Shown: piece after piece, positions 1 to 11,800 of the stretch
How the letters are laid out: each line of letters starts with the position of its first letter
Numbering within the stretch: position 1 is the first letter of the stretch
Assembly (NCBI GenBank): GCA_941918925.1
Contig: OW799233.1
Span: 76,697,797-76,761,796, forward strand
Direction: 5' to 3'
Origin: Phyto melanocephala
Lineage: Eukaryota; Arthropoda; Insecta; Diptera; Rhinophoridae
DNA length: 64,000 nucleotides
Program-made: the position numbers and the translations under genes
Notes under the pieces: generated by a model
The model's database searches: none
The model's input: the letters and a program-made list of their open reading frames with translations, nothing else
What the model was told of the DNA's origin: nothing

Positions 1-238
1 CCCCACTGGAGACAGACGCAGACCAACAGCCGCTCACTCTGTGGACAGACGCTGGTGGATTTGTGGTTGCGGACCAACGATTTAATAAAGCGGACGCAAT
101 TCTCAACATCCTGTGTGAAGAGGGGGTTGAGAAGTAGCCTACCAGCCGCCCCAACTAAGAGAAACAGACGCTGGTAGGCAGGGGGTGGGTAGTTCTTAGT
201 TATGATAGATTATAGATGGCTACCCCTTCGCGAGGGCT
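1..238. other. Unassigned sequence at left edge
   Basis: This stretch is less A+T-rich than its surroundings. It contains a short direct repeat of the type ACAGACGCTGGT at about 50 and again near 165. It leads into the transposase relic that begins at about 239 and may be decayed sequence of the same element, but I could not match it to the second copy at 45-47 kb. No gene is supported here. Confidence 0.3.
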
Positions 239-811
239 GATGAAGAAAAACAACTAGAAAAAGAAATAAAGAAGCACATTCAAGAGAGATTTCTTATTGA
301 AACTGGGTTATTGGTAGACATGTCCAAAACAAATTTCGGAAATACCAATAACGGTAACATCAGTAGAAGGTTTTTCGAAAATCCTCATTTGGCGGCAGAT
401 ATAAGTGGGATTAACTACGAACTGATTTATAGATTAAAAGTCATATAGGAGACAATATTTATGGATGGCTCCCTAGACTCCGACCATGCATAAAATACTG
501 ACACAAGGTGCCACTATAAGAGAAAACGCTTTGCTACCAATAGGTCAGTTATCAGAAAAATTCCGGAATAAACAATTCCGTGTATATCGCGAAAACTTTG
601 CCAGTAAGTTTTTCAGAGAACAGGGTAATGTTGATGTGTACCACAGATTACTTCTGAGTTTAGATCTAATTATAAGCAACCTGGGGCCTAAAAAAAATCA
701 ATTCAAAGAACATTTTGCACGGAAACTATATACATGTTAATGCCGGCAGATTCTAACAACAATAAATCAGACTCAGATTACGAGCAGCAAGATGAATTAA
801 TAACGGAATAA
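239..811 (+). pseudogene. Transib/RAG1-like transposase relic, C-terminal part (copy 1)
   Basis: A broken reading frame runs through this stretch. It reads a motif like GNTNNGNISRRFF near 340-385, has a stop near 448, then shifts frame and reads LPIGQLSEKFRNKQFRVYR around 535-590 before an acidic tail ending at 811. The same order of motifs, with better preserved residues, occurs on the minus strand at 45.1-47.5 kb, so the two are copies of one family. I relate the family to Transib/RAG1-type DDE transposases from the N-terminal-to-C-terminal order of motifs; that is inference from family knowledge. The segment that should carry the last catalytic glutamate is shortened here (SEKFRNK against SEEAQEARNK in the other copy), so this copy is dead. 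The N-terminal two thirds are absent. Confidence 0.55.
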
Positions 812-1299
812 TGTCTTTTCAACGTAATAGCTCTAATATATTTGATATATAAAATAAACTTTCTTATACTTATATGTATTTATTTTAATTTAATTGAAAT
901 AAAGACAGAGTTTGTTTTAAATACATAGCACTTTACGTTACTTTTTCCCCCTCTGTTGTGTTAGTGTGTGTTTGTGATATTTTAATAATTTTATACAATT
1001 TCTTTTGTTTTGTGTGTGTTTCTTTGGGTTAAATAAATGTTGATATGCGTTTCATATGATTTTTTCACTTTAATTTCCAAACAAGCTTGACTAAATCAAA
1101 ATAAATACTCATATGAGCCATACATATTTATATGTAATATTACGCAGAAAAGATATAAGTGAACAAATAATTTTGGCCGCGTAAACATTGAGTTTTGACC
1201 TGTGCAGCGGTGAAAGCCAGAGTACCAAAATACTCACTCACTGCTCACGTCTTTTATTTTATTGCCCACATATTCATGTCATGGCTATGGTTTACTCGA
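812..1299. other. A+T-rich spacer, no gene seen
   Basis: Low-complexity A/T sequence follows the relic. I see no open frame, no conserved motif and no clear terminal repeat. Short reading frames on both strands at the right side overlap the repeat A fragment and look like chance. Confidence 0.5.
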
Positions 1300-1421
1300 C
1301 TCCTTTCAGAAAATATATACTTCATAGGGTCGAAAATGAATATTGTAGAAATTACAAACGGAATGACAAAGCTATATGTATGTACCTTTGTGCACCACAG
1401 ATGAAGGGTATAAAATAAACA
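1300..1421 (+). repeat. Repeat A fragment (gaagggtata end)
   Basis: This is the non-hairpin end of the dispersed repeat A. It holds the conserved stretch around AATATATACTTCATAGGGTC, then ATTGTAGAAATTACAAACGG, and closes with GATGAAGGGTATAAAA. The same end occurs near 17.6, 19.0, 19.4, 48.9 and 55.6 kb (plus) and 37.1 kb (minus). Noncoding. Confidence 0.75.
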
Positions 1422-2039
1422 AACACAAAAAATAACTGACGCTATTTCTGCTATTAAAAGAAAAACATAATAAAACACAACATAAACATAAATGAAAACC
1501 ATGGTGAAAAATTTTAATAAGCAAAAATACATTTTTTTCATCTCATACGCGTTTTTTTTCTTCTTTCTTTTTGTTTTTCTCGTTCATATAATGTGCAAAA
1601 TCAAGAAAGTTTATATATTACAGCTCATGCTTTTTAACCCTGGTTAAAACATTTAATACAAGTTTTGAAAAACACTAATAAGTGAGAAAATGCAAAACTT
1701 AAAAGCACTAAGTAGAAGCTAAATTAACACGATACCAATACAATGTTTTAAAACGATTTGGGGTATATTTCACTAAGTGCAAGTTCACAATTACAAGCGG
1801 TTTTGCCCTTAAAATTGTGAACGTGTGAATAAAGGTGTTTCATCAAAATACAATTAGAAGTTTGTGACTACAAGTGAATTGCACGAGTCACAAGTCTATA
1901 ACACATACTTCTACAAGTGGTTTTGTTTCACAAATCTAAACTTACACGGAGGCACTCAGAAAAAATTGTACAAGTATTAAAATATTAGAAATATTCGGAG
2001 CAGATTGGTATTGAAAATTAGAAACATCAGTACAACAAA
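1422..2039. other. A+T-rich spacer, no gene seen
   Basis: Mostly simple A/T-rich sequence. A loose cluster of words like ACAAGT and TTCACAA lies around 1780-1960, but no repeat unit could be defined and no coding frame is present. Confidence 0.4.
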
Positions 2040-2286
2040 AACATACAAACGTGATATACTGGTAAGAGAGAACGAGGCATCGAATCCCAGCTGAGACAAC
2101 ATTTTTTTTTATTGTATATATTATTTATATTTTTATTGTTTTTTTAAAACATACATACGTAAACTCAATTTATAATTTGTTTATATGTTTGTATGTATTT
2201 CATATGAAATGAATGGTGATACGAGTACAAACAATTGTTGTGAAGAGTATTCGGCACGGCCGAATATAGCAGTCTTACTTGTTTTC
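2040..2286 (-). repeat. Repeat A fragment (hairpin end)
   Basis: On the minus strand this reads from the hairpin core ATTCGGCCGTGCCGAAT (2252-2268) through the CACCATTCAT stretch into A/T-rich sequence and the GGGATTCGATGCC block near 2080. It is the hairpin-bearing half of repeat A, with part of the middle deleted. Noncoding. Confidence 0.75.
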
Positions 2287-2657
2287 TTTGGTAAGTTTAG
2301 CGATAAATGTCTTTGGCATCTAAAATCTACCGCACCACACTAATTATATTAAGTTAATTTGCCATTACCGTAATGTAGTCACATAAGGTGATAGCGCAGA
2401 GAGATAGAGAGTATTTTTGGTTCCTATTTTTTTATGGAGTTTGAAAAATTTTTGAACTGAAATATTTTTTTTTATATATGGAGTTTGACATATGGTGGTA
2501 CGCAAAAAATAGTCAGCTGGGCTGGCACCACTACCTATATAACTGAAGCCTGTCCATTACAAAACAATCAGTTTCAACTTTTTTAACACAAGTGGCAAAC
2601 AACTTTACACAAACTAAAAATGCTTTGATTGGTGGTGTGATAACAATAAAATAATGG
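2287..2657. other. Spacer upstream of Penelope-like tail
   Basis: No gene is seen. The last ~100 bases may be decayed 5' continuation of the Penelope-like element, but the frame is not preserved. Confidence 0.35.
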
Positions 2658-2903
2658 CAATCGAGGATTAAAGAACATAAACAAGACATAGAAAAACATA
2701 AACAAACCACAGCACTGGAACAACAAGTATTTGATACAAGTCATAAAACTGATTTAGAAGGTGTACAAATTTTATATAAAGAAAATATTGAAAAGAGAAG
2801 GTACTCTATTGAAAGCTTAAGAATACAACAGAAAAGAGAAAAGACAATGAATTTAAAACAAGACACGGACAATATAAATGACAGTTATAGAGTTGCAATA
2901 TAA
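2658..2903 (+). pseudogene. Penelope-like element, GIY-YIG endonuclease tail
   Basis: An 81-codon open frame ends in TAA at 2901. It begins with residues like RIKEHKQD, continues through ALEQQVFDTSHKTDLEGVQ, and ends with a TINLKTD-like stretch (MNLKQDTDNIND). This pattern is the C-terminal part of the GIY-YIG endonuclease of Penelope-like retroelements: a basic RIREH-type start, an H in the ALAEH-type position (here changed to Q), an SH, a glutamate in the KEN-type motif, and a lysine-rich close. The reverse transcriptase and the GIY and YIG motifs themselves are missing. Downstream (to about 3125) lies an untranslated tail with AATTGACGAAATGTCGGAAT near 3090, which resembles the 3' sequence that such elements carry after the stop codon. 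Confidence 0.55.
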
Positions 2904-3125
2904 ACAAAAAGAACAATAATATATAAAATAAATAATAAACAAAAATAAAAGCTTTAGTTAAATTTATAATGTTGTAAAAAATCCTTTTTTATTTACTGTA
3001 AGTCTTAATTGTTATAGGTTTTGTAATAGATAAAATTTTTGTTAAATAAAGTTCTTTAATAGATTCCCTTGAAAAGTCAACAAAAATTGACGAAATGTCG
3101 GAATATATGTAATAAAATTGATTTT
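2904..3125 (+). other. 3' tail of the Penelope-like relic
   Basis: A/T-rich noncoding sequence after the stop codon, containing GACGAAATGTCGG near 3093-3106. Penelope-like elements often end near such a motif, part of a ribozyme-like fold in their terminal repeats. The exact end is not visible. Confidence 0.4.
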
Positions 3126-3231
3126 TATTTACATGAATAAATTTAGGCTGGACTAGCTTATATGTATATTGAGAAATAATTTTTAATAAAGATTTTAATA
3201 CTATTTAGTCAAACATTCATAAAAAAAAATA

Positions 3232-3402
3232 AAATTTAAATTTAATACTTTATCGCAAAGGCACATGTAATAGCAATTAAATAAGATATCGATCATAAAA
3301 AACTACTGATTCCTTTCGAATTTAAGTGCTCATTTGTTGCTCATTTTCACAAAATTTTTGTTTTTCTGTTTGATATACTTACATCAAATTGAGTAGTAAT
3401 TT
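3232..3402 (-). repeat. Diverged repeat also present at 23.35-23.5 kb
   Basis: Read on the minus strand, this matches 23345-23495 on the plus strand in order: ACTACTCAATTT, then TATATCAAACA, AAAATTTT, GAAAGGAATCA and GATATCTTATT. Both copies lie beside repeat B, so this may be an outer part of that repeat or an older element next to which B landed. Noncoding. Confidence 0.5.
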
Positions 3403-3407
3403 AAGTT

Positions 3408-4326
3408 AAACAAGTAAGAGCACTAAATTCGGCTGTGCCGAATCTTTTATACCCACCACCAATTTTGTGTACATTTAAAGCACAATATTTATTATTTTGT
3501 TAATCGCTATGGAATAATCTCTTTATAATAAAATATGTATCACTTTCTTTGTAGAGGGTGGTTAAATTTTAAGGGCCCATGTTGAAGGTGAACCACACCT
3601 AAACTTCAACTTTTTTCTTGCATTTCATTTGACATTTCTCAATCTCAGACTAACTCAATTTGAACTGTGGAAAGATACGCAATCGAGCAACGCTTTTAAA
3701 TATTAAAGATTTTTATAAAAATGGGCGTTCAAATCAAAATTCATTTTGTGCACTTCGTGATTCTTTTGGTGAACATAATCATTCGAATTCGTCCACAATC
3801 GTGAGAATTGTAAAAAATATTTAAATGTCTGCAAAGCAGGTCTGTATGAAATGTGAAAACATATGTGAATGCCATCTTAGTTCGTTGAATGGGAAACATT
3901 GCTGTTTTTCACGATAACGTGGCAAAAGAGCAAGCAACCTCGACTCATCATCGTGCCCAACAATTGAGCATCAACAGTGTCATTGAAAATTTGGACTATC
4001 GGACCGAGGTGTGCCGCCGAGGTTGGGGGGGCCATTTGGCCGATATTTTGTTCCATACATAATTGAAGCATACAAATATTATCATTATAAAAATAAATGA
4101 TAATAATTTCCTAAATAATTGGTGTTTTATTCAAAATCAACGTAGTCCCTTAAAATTAAACCACCCATTATAACTTCGGTATGCTAGTAAAATGTTTTCG
4201 TAAATGTAGTCTTTCAATGAAAGTGGCCGACAAAATACGGGTATCAATAAAGTTTCTGCTAATAAACATAACTTAGATATTTCAATATAGTCCTTTAGTA
4301 TTCCACAATCTTTATTCATAGAGAAA
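3408..4326 (+). repeat. Repeat B copy 1, 5' part, holding a mariner relic
   Basis: It begins with CAAGTAAGAGCAC and the hairpin core ATTCGGCTGTGCCGAAT, followed by ATACCCACCACCAATTTT. At 3552-3553 a mariner relic interrupts it, and B resumes at about 4169 with ATAACTTCGGTATGCTAG. It stops at about 4326, where repeat D begins. Full-length copies are at 38.6-40.5 kb (minus) and 49.0-51.2 kb (plus). Noncoding. Confidence 0.7.
3554..4168 (+). mobile_element. mariner/Tc1-like relic (copy 1)
   Basis: The two ends are inverted repeats of about 22 bp: GAGGGTGGTTAAATTTTAAG at the left and CTTAAAATTAAACCACCC at the right, next to TA dinucleotides. Inside, near 3670-3820, a broken frame resembles the N-terminal helix-turn-helix of a mariner/Tc1 transposase (better seen at 40 kb). 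The central catalytic part is deleted. The same relic sits at the same place in the repeat B copies at 39.8 and 49.1 kb. Confidence 0.7.
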
Positions 4327-4395
4327 TTACATGAATTTAAGAGGAAAGTTTTATCTACGAAATAGTGATAATTTATTTTTGTTATCTTATGTTCT
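4326..4395 (+). repeat. Repeat D, left piece split by the LTR element
   Basis: The stretch from GAGGAAAGTTTTATCTACG to ATCTTATGTTCT matches 14894-14952 closely. The rest of this D copy (AAGTTATGCTCTATT onward) is found directly after the LTR retrotransposon at 14463-14709, so the element landed inside D. Confidence 0.75.
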
Positions 4396-6550
4396 TGTTG
4401 TGATTCCGAACACTGATCCGGGTGTAACTTCCTAGTTATAAAAAAAGGAATAAGAAAAAACAAACATGGCAACACTATGAGAAGTTAGGAAGTGTTTGGA
4501 AGAAATCTTATTTGAAAGAATAAAATAAGAAAAAAACAAGAGAGAACGGGGGAGACGACGTTAGATCGTGCAAAAGTGAAGATAGCGGAAAAAAAAACTG
4601 AAGAAGTTGATAAGTTTCTCTTTGAATACAAAAGAATTATTTAGTATAAGTGTATAAATATAAAAGTATAAAAAGAAAAATTAAAATTTAATACAACAAT
4701 ATAAAGAAAAAAAAAAAAGAACTATATAAGAAACAATTTACAATATAATAAACCTTGATCTATGGCTCTTCAACAACAACAAAAAAATCTTCAACAAGTT
4801 AAATAAAATCATGAGACGACATAATTTTTTTTGCAACCTCACATTACATTCCTCATCTTTATGATCCATTTTTTTATATAGACAATACAATTTACCAAAC
4901 CGCTAAAATAAAAAAAGAAGAAAAAAAAAAAAGGAAAAAAAAGACGAATTTACCTGCAATTGAATATTTAATAAACAATAAAAAAAAAACAATAGGTGCG
5001 CAAAACATTATACATATGAATTTGAGTTTTATTGGATTCCTTACAGTAAAGACATTTGCAAGTCAAAAAGAGTAATACAATAATAGACGTACATACATTT
5101 AAATAAATTAGATTTTTTTTTTATTTTATTAAATCCTACATTATAATAAGCATATATGTAATTTATATATAACTGTAGTAATTGAAATATGTTTTTATAT
5201 AAAAAATAGCATGCAAAACGAAATAAGATAGTGAAGTAAAGAAAACTCGGAAGAAAGAAAATAATATAATTGTAAAAAAAAAAGGAAAAAAAACAAAACA
5301 AAATCGTAGTGAAAAGTGAATTAACGAAAATAAAAGTAAATAATTTTTTTTATAAAAAGGAACAAAAAGAAGAATATAAAATTGAGGAAAAGAATATATT
5401 TTAATTCAAGTAATATATTATTAATTTTCTTTGTATAGCCTCACACCGATTAATGCTGGCGCCAACATTGAGTACTAATGCAACAACAAATTAGTGGTGA
5501 GTTTATTGTAATAAAAGTTGCCAACAAAATGACCCTTGTGACTTTGGTTGGTAGATAAAAAGGAAAACAAAAACTTGTGTTAGAATTTGTTCTTTTCGGC
5601 ATAAGTATATAGTATGCTTTCGTTTTATATATTCTTTTTATGATCAAAATATATATGTATATATATATATACATATGTTTTCATATGTCAGTTTAGGTGA
5701 CATATTTCTCTGTACATTTTACATTATCCAATTTTTTTTTTCTTTATCCTTTTTCTCTCCTTTTTTTCCCTATTATTTTAATTATTACAATGATCCCTAT
5801 TTAATTTTTTTATTATAAGCTAAATGATATGAATATTTATATAAATTGTGGTACTTATTTTTTATTATATATTTTGTTTTTTGTTTTTTTTTGCTATAAA
5901 AATTGGTTTATATTTAATTCATAATTAAGTTTCCCTTGTAATTTTATATAAGTAAATAAAACAAAAATAAAAAAAAAAAAAAAAAAAAAAAAAGAAATAA
6001 ACAAATTGTGTTAATTACTTCAATTATTTTTATAGTGATTGAAATTGAATTTTTGCTAGATGTAAATTACATTCTTTCTTTCTTTTCTGGTTTTCAATAA
6101 TTTTTTTTTGACCCAATGAGGGCTTAGGATATTGTATAAGGGGTGATGCTGGGATGTTATTGACGGGATAGTAAGGGGTGTTGGCACAGTGTTATAGACT
6201 AAAGACTTTCGGACATTTTTTTTTGGTGATTGGGAACCAATCTTAGTTATCTGGCCTTTGAGATGGTTCATGGCTGCTGATGCATGCATCACAGAAGGGG
6301 AGGGTTAAGGCCATACCAAAGACGGACGGTAAGACTGATACACTTTAAGACAACCGGACAAACACAGAGACTTTACGTTAATATTCCTGATTTTTTTTCT
6401 TATTTTCTTTGACACGAGAAAATTTTGTTATAGTGCTGTGAATATGTTCGAGGTGTAACCTAGCCCCTAAGCCGACGAGCAATACCGGGATAATGCCACC
6501 GTGTCACCTACCAATTATCGACATATTCTTCGCTGAATAAAACTATAACA
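4396..6550 (+). repeat. 5' long terminal repeat
   Basis: It starts TGTTGTGATTCC and ends ACTATAACA, so the termini are TGTTG...AACA. An AATAAA signal lies at 6536-6541, 9 bp from the end. The 2,155 bp are very A+T-rich. Short frames inside it (5041-5301, 5450-5674, 6056-6292, minus) recur in the 3' LTR and are chance frames. Confidence 0.85.
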
Positions 6551-6552
6551 AA

Positions 6553-6564
6553 TGGCGCCCAACG
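6553..6564 (+). promoter_or_regulatory. Primer-binding site, tRNA-Lys type
   Basis: TGGCGCCCAACG begins 2 bp after the 5' LTR. It is complementary to the 3' end of an insect tRNA-Lys ending CGTTGGGCGCCA. Complementarity stops after 12 bases. Confidence 0.75.
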
Positions 6565-7184
6565 AATGCGGAATTTTAATGTTTGTTAATATACATAGCT
6601 TATAGTTTTGAGAAAGTATACTTCCAATAAAGGTTGCGATGCTAACATTGCAGTTTTGTTTACACCATGAACTTTGATTGGGTATACATACATTTACACA
6701 GGTACCGTTTTCTGGGGAGTTTACCCGGATATATGTGAGCTTTGTGTATTCTACCAGTTGTAATTTTCAAATTGCTGTGAATGCTTCAATGTGGTTGATG
6801 GAAACTTGAAACTTCATTTTGAGCTTCATGGTAAAGTATATATATAGTTTTTTTTGCTGGCTTTCTTTTGATACGTTTTACCCTCTTGATGTATTTTATT
6901 GCACTAGAATGATAAAACTTTCGTTATAATTATATATCTATTTCATTTTGCTTGTTTTTATTTTCTTTGACTGACGTAAGGGGGTTTTTAACATTCCGAT
7001 CTATTTTTGTTAATACATGCTCAGCATCACCTAATTATTACAAAAAAAAAGGAAGAAAAAAAAAAAAAAAAAAATAAAAAATGTATAATTATTGGTATTG
7101 TTGTTTTACTTTTATTTACCATTAAAACTTTTAACTATTTTATGTATATATTTTTTTTTATTACTCAGAATTGATTTGTAGTGA

Positions 7185-8852
7185 ATGGATAGGGATTCGA
7201 ATAATCCAGTAAGAGAAGTTTTTGCTTCCGATGATAGAAGAGTAACAAGAAGCCAAACTCGTGCTTTAGAAGGCCAGGTAGTAGGATCTATATTGAATCA
7301 AATAGATACCGGCATTGAACGTACAGTAGACTTTTAACCAGTTGATTTCTTTAACAAGTGTGCAGAATTAGTATTTGGGAGGTTATCTGCTGACAAGGGA
7401 CCTGTTAAGACTTATGAAAAGCTATCAGTAGAACTTTTAGGTACGTCATTAAATTTTTCTAGGAAATTAGAAAGGCTCAGTATGACAGGCGACGAAGAAA
7501 GTGGTGCTTGTGGCGGAGATAAGGACGATACGATACCATCTACAGTTAGTTCAGCCCAATTGGGTCAAATGATGGCGTTGTTGATGAAACAGAATGAGGA
7601 AATGACAAAGTGTATGGGCGAATTGAAACAAATGCGTCGTGAAATGTTATATGTTAGTAGTAAACTTCAAAATGTTGAAGCATCTGCCCGTTGTATTGAC
7701 TTGGAACTTCCTAGAACAACTTCAACTCCAGATCGTAACGAGACTAACGAACAAGGCGCGTACGAACCCAGGCCAGATATACCAAACCAAGAACGACGTT
7801 CAGTGAACAGGGAAAATCTTAATAGTGGACGACCATATGGAAATATGCCCTTCGGCCAAGGTGAAATAATGATGCGAAGACCTATTGATCTAGACAAGTG
7901 GAATATTAAATTTGATGGGACAGGCCGTGATATGACAGTTGAAAGTTTTGTTTTTAGAATTGAGAAAATGCGTGAACAATATAACATTACATTTGAGCAA
8001 CTTTTTACGGACTTTCATTGCCTAGTTAGCGGTAGGGCAGCACATTGGTATTGACAGGTATTAGAAGACAATGCTGAAGATGCAAATTTCGGGTATTTTT
8101 CATTGAAGCGCGAACTACTGAATCATTTTAAGACAGCCGACACAGATTATGAGGTTATTAGAGAAATAATTGACCGTAAACAACTCACCGGGGAAAGTTT
8201 CGAAGATTTTTATACTGATGTCCACAACCTAACCTTTCGTTTAAAGAAAAGGATACCTGAGCGAGAATTAATTACTATTATACGTGGGAATTTAAGAAGT
8301 AATCTGGCGGCTTTGATATTTTCTTCCACGATTAACTCATTGGCAGATATGAGGAGGGAGTGTAGAAGAGCAGAAAAGTTATTAAAAGAGAGCAGACAAA
8401 ATAGGAAAACTGTAAATGAGTTATCTTTTTGGAATCCAGAAGAAGAGCATGAAATTTAAAAATATGTTGAGGTGGAGGCCATTGGTTTTAAAAATGGTCA
8501 ACAAATTCATGGTAGGACAAAATTTTGTATGAATGGTCAAGGCCAAACTGGTGGGTCTAGCGCTCCAACCTTACAACATGGCCATCAACCAGCTAATCTT
8601 TGTTCATCACCATTTCACCTTAATCTCTGTTTTACTTGTGGCATGCCAGGAGATTTTTATAAGAAACTTACCTCAGATGAAATTAAACCCATTAATATAT
8701 GTCGATCTACTTTTCATGACATGATATGTTTTGCCTGTGGGAACGGAGATTCATATTGCAAACTTGATCCAAATTCGGAAAACAGAGATGTGGCGGAGTC
8801 AACCGGGGACTTCAAATTGCCCAGGAAAATCCCGGAGATAAAAAAACAGTAA
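7185..8852 (+). pseudogene. gag: Gag polyprotein, interrupted
   Basis: One frame runs from the ATG at 7185 to a TAA at 8850-8852 with three in-frame stops (7335, 8052 and 8457). The second lies after the HWY of a gag core segment and fits a TGG-to-TGA change. The middle part (residues ~240-430) carries a retrotransposon gag core: KWNIKFDGTGRDM, VESFVFRIEKM, the FHCLVSGRAAHWY region and a leucine-rich stretch. Near the end are two degenerate zinc knuckles (CFTCGMPGDFYKK near 8632 and CFACGNGDSYCK near 8728). Both appear to have lost the histidine or a cysteine of the CCHC pattern. Gag would assemble the particle and bind the RNA; this copy cannot make a full-length product. Confidence 0.8.
8840..8846 (+). 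promoter_or_regulatory. Probable -1 ribosomal frameshift site between gag and pol
   Basis: A run of seven A residues sits with the gag codons ATA AAA AAA CAG TAA, one codon before the gag stop. Slipping back by one base on A AAA AAA places the ribosome exactly in the pol frame (codon starts congruent with 9131). Position and phase are as expected for a slip site. No pseudoknot was evaluated. Confidence 0.55.
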
Positions 8853-11800
8853 GTTTACTAAAAAGAACGTGGAGTTTAGAGGATAAGATGGAGAAAAATG
8901 CATCCCCTGCTCAAAAATCATTACACCAACGCTTAATAGATTACGAAGCTGCAAGGGCTCGTATATTTTCTGATGAGAAAAAAAACCAGTAGTCGCAATT
9001 TAATAAAATTTTAAAATTAAGAAATATAGATAAAAGAATTAAAAGCATCAAGAAAAAAATAGTAGAAACCGTTATAACTTCGGAAGGCGATAATAGGTTT
9101 TTTGCGAAAATATTTATAAGTGAAAAAGAAGTGTTAGCATTATTGGATTCAGGAGCAGGAGCTTGTTGTATTGGTAAGAATGCTATGAAATTTTTAGAGG
9201 GAATGGAAAAGCATATCATACAAATTAAAAATCAGACGGTGGGAGTAGCAAATGGTTGTAAGGCAAAAGTCCATGGCGTTATACGCCTTCCAGTACAGTG
9301 GGAAAATTCATTGGAACAGTTAGAATTCCTTATTATTCCAGATCTACAAAAAGAATTCTACCTCGGTGTAGATTTTTGGAAGATTTTTAATCTTCCTATA
9401 ATTGGAAAACCTCAATATGACCTTGCTGATGCACATTTCGCTGTTTCAGAATTGAACGTATTGGACGAGGAGAGTCCCATTACCTCTAATCAGCATATAT
9501 TAACCGAGGAGCAAGTGGTCAAGTTAGAGGTGGTAAAACGCGCGTTTCCTTCTTTTGCCATCCGTGGTCTAGGTAAAACCTATTTAGAGCAGGATACAAT
9601 TGAGGTCACAGATGAGCATGTTCCGGTAAAACAAAAACACTACCCTGTGTCACCCGCAATACAGGAGTTACTTTTTGCTGAACTTGACCGGATGTTAAGT
9701 CTAGGTGTGATCGAAGTTAGCAACAGTAGCCGGAGTTCTCCCGTAACTCTTGTCAGAAAGGAAGCTAAGAACAGGCTATGTCTAGATGCGCGAAAGGTGA
9801 ACGCGAGGACTATAAAGGACGCATACCCTCTCCCCCATATTGAGGGAATCCTGAGTCGCCTGCAGGACACTAGATTTATATCTGCCATCGATTTGAAGGA
9901 CGCATTCTGGCAGATTCCACTAGAGGAGAAATCAAGGGAGAAAACTGCTTTTAACGTTCCTGGGCGGCCACTTTACCAGTATACATGATGCCTTTCGGGG
10001 TCTGCAACGCCGCCCAGCGAATGTGTAGACTTATGGATAAGGCAATTCCGGCCATTATGAGAACCAACGTTTTTGTATACCTTGATGATCTTCTAGTGTG
10101 TTCTGCCAGTTTCGAGGAGCATATGATCTTGTTGGCAGATGTTGCCAAGTGCCTCGAAAGGGCAAACTTGACCATCAATGTCGAAAAAAGCAAGTTCTGT
10201 TACAAGGAAGTGCGATACCTTGGCTTTATTGTAGGAGGTGGAACTATACGTACTGATGATCAAAAGTTAAAAGCGGTAGCTGAATTCCCAGAACCAAAGA
10301 CTCCACGACAACTTCGCCGATTCCTGGGAATGACGGGCTGGTACCGACGATTCGTTAAAAACTTTGCTAGCGTCACATCTCCTCTACATGACTGTCTAAC
10401 AAAAGAACGAATTAAAAGGTTTTCACTAACATATGAAGCGAAAGATGCCTTTGAGACATTGAAGCAATGTCTAATTTCCGCGCCAGTGCTTGTTAATCCG
10501 GACTTTAGTAAGAAATTCTACATACAGTGCGATGCATTGACGCAAGGAGTAGGTGGTGTACTTTTCCAAATGGATGATGCGCAGAACGAACACCCTATTG
10601 CCAATATGTCTGCTAAGTTGAACAAAGCTCAGAGGAACTACAGCGTGACTGAGCTTGAATGTTAAGCCGCGGTGCTCAGTGTAAGAAAATTTCGAGCCTA
10701 CGTGGAGGGTCTTCTATTCACGATTATTACCGATCACGCCAGCTTACGCTGGCTTATGAGTCAAAAAGAACTTACAGGGCGCTTAGCTCGTTGGAGCTTG
10801 AAATTACAACCTTTCGACTTCGACATACAGCATCGTAAGGGATGTCAAAATGTGGTTCCAGATGCACTTTCTCGTGCTTATATGGAAGAGATTTGCAAAG
10901 AAAGTATGGGTCTAGAAATCGATTTAGAGTCCACTGCCTTTAATTCCCCTTAATATCAAGATTTAAGAGAGACTGTGTTGAATGACAAGAACAAAATGTT
11001 GGACGTATGCGTTTCGGATGGATTTGTGTATAAAAGAACAAATTTTTATACCGGGGATGTTTTGCGAGAAGATAGACCTTGGAAGTTGTGGGTACCGATA
11101 GAACTGAGAAGTGGTTTAGTATGGAACGCGCATCATTCATTATCAGCTAGACATGGAGGCGTGCAAAAAACTTTAGCTAGGTTAAATGTGAAATATTATT
11201 GGCCAAAAATGGCATCAGACGTACAGCAGTTGGTCCGAAATTGTGATACCTGTAACACGAGCAAGACATCTAAAAATTTTCGCAGACCACCGATGGGTAC
11301 ACAGCTTATAACTGAAAAGCCTTTTCAAAGAATCTATATAGATTTTATGGGACCGTTTCCAAGATCCCGCAATGGAAATATGTTTTTATTCGTGTGTCTT
11401 GACCATTTTACCAAATTCGTGTTTCTGGAGCCAATGCGAAGTGCCACAGCTGCAACGGTAATCGATTTTTTAGAAAAACGAGTGTTTCATACGTTTGGCG
11501 TGCCAGAGTTCTTGCACTCGGATAACGGTCGCCAGTTCATAGCTGAAACATTTCAAAATTTCTTGCACAATTATGGAGTCACACACGTAAAAACTGCTTT
11601 TTATTCTCCTCAAGCTAACGCCTCAGAGAGGGTCAACCGCTCTGTATTGCAGATAGTAAGGTCGTATATATGAGAACAACAAAAAACTTGGGATGAACAT
11701 ATTACCGACGTTGCTTGTGCATTAAGGAGTGCGTACCACAGTGCCATTTGCATGGAGCCATATTATGCCTTATTTGGAAGCCATATGATTCAACATGCAG

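Noticed and set aside
5041..6292. Minus-strand frames of 74-86 codons inside the 5' LTR, recurring at 12974-14202
   Set aside because: They recur because both LTRs are copies of each other. Composition is A/T-driven and no domain is visible.
7667..7987. 106-codon minus-strand frame opposite gag, and similar frames at 9640-10193 opposite pol
   Set aside because: They are antisense shadows of the gag and pol coding frames.
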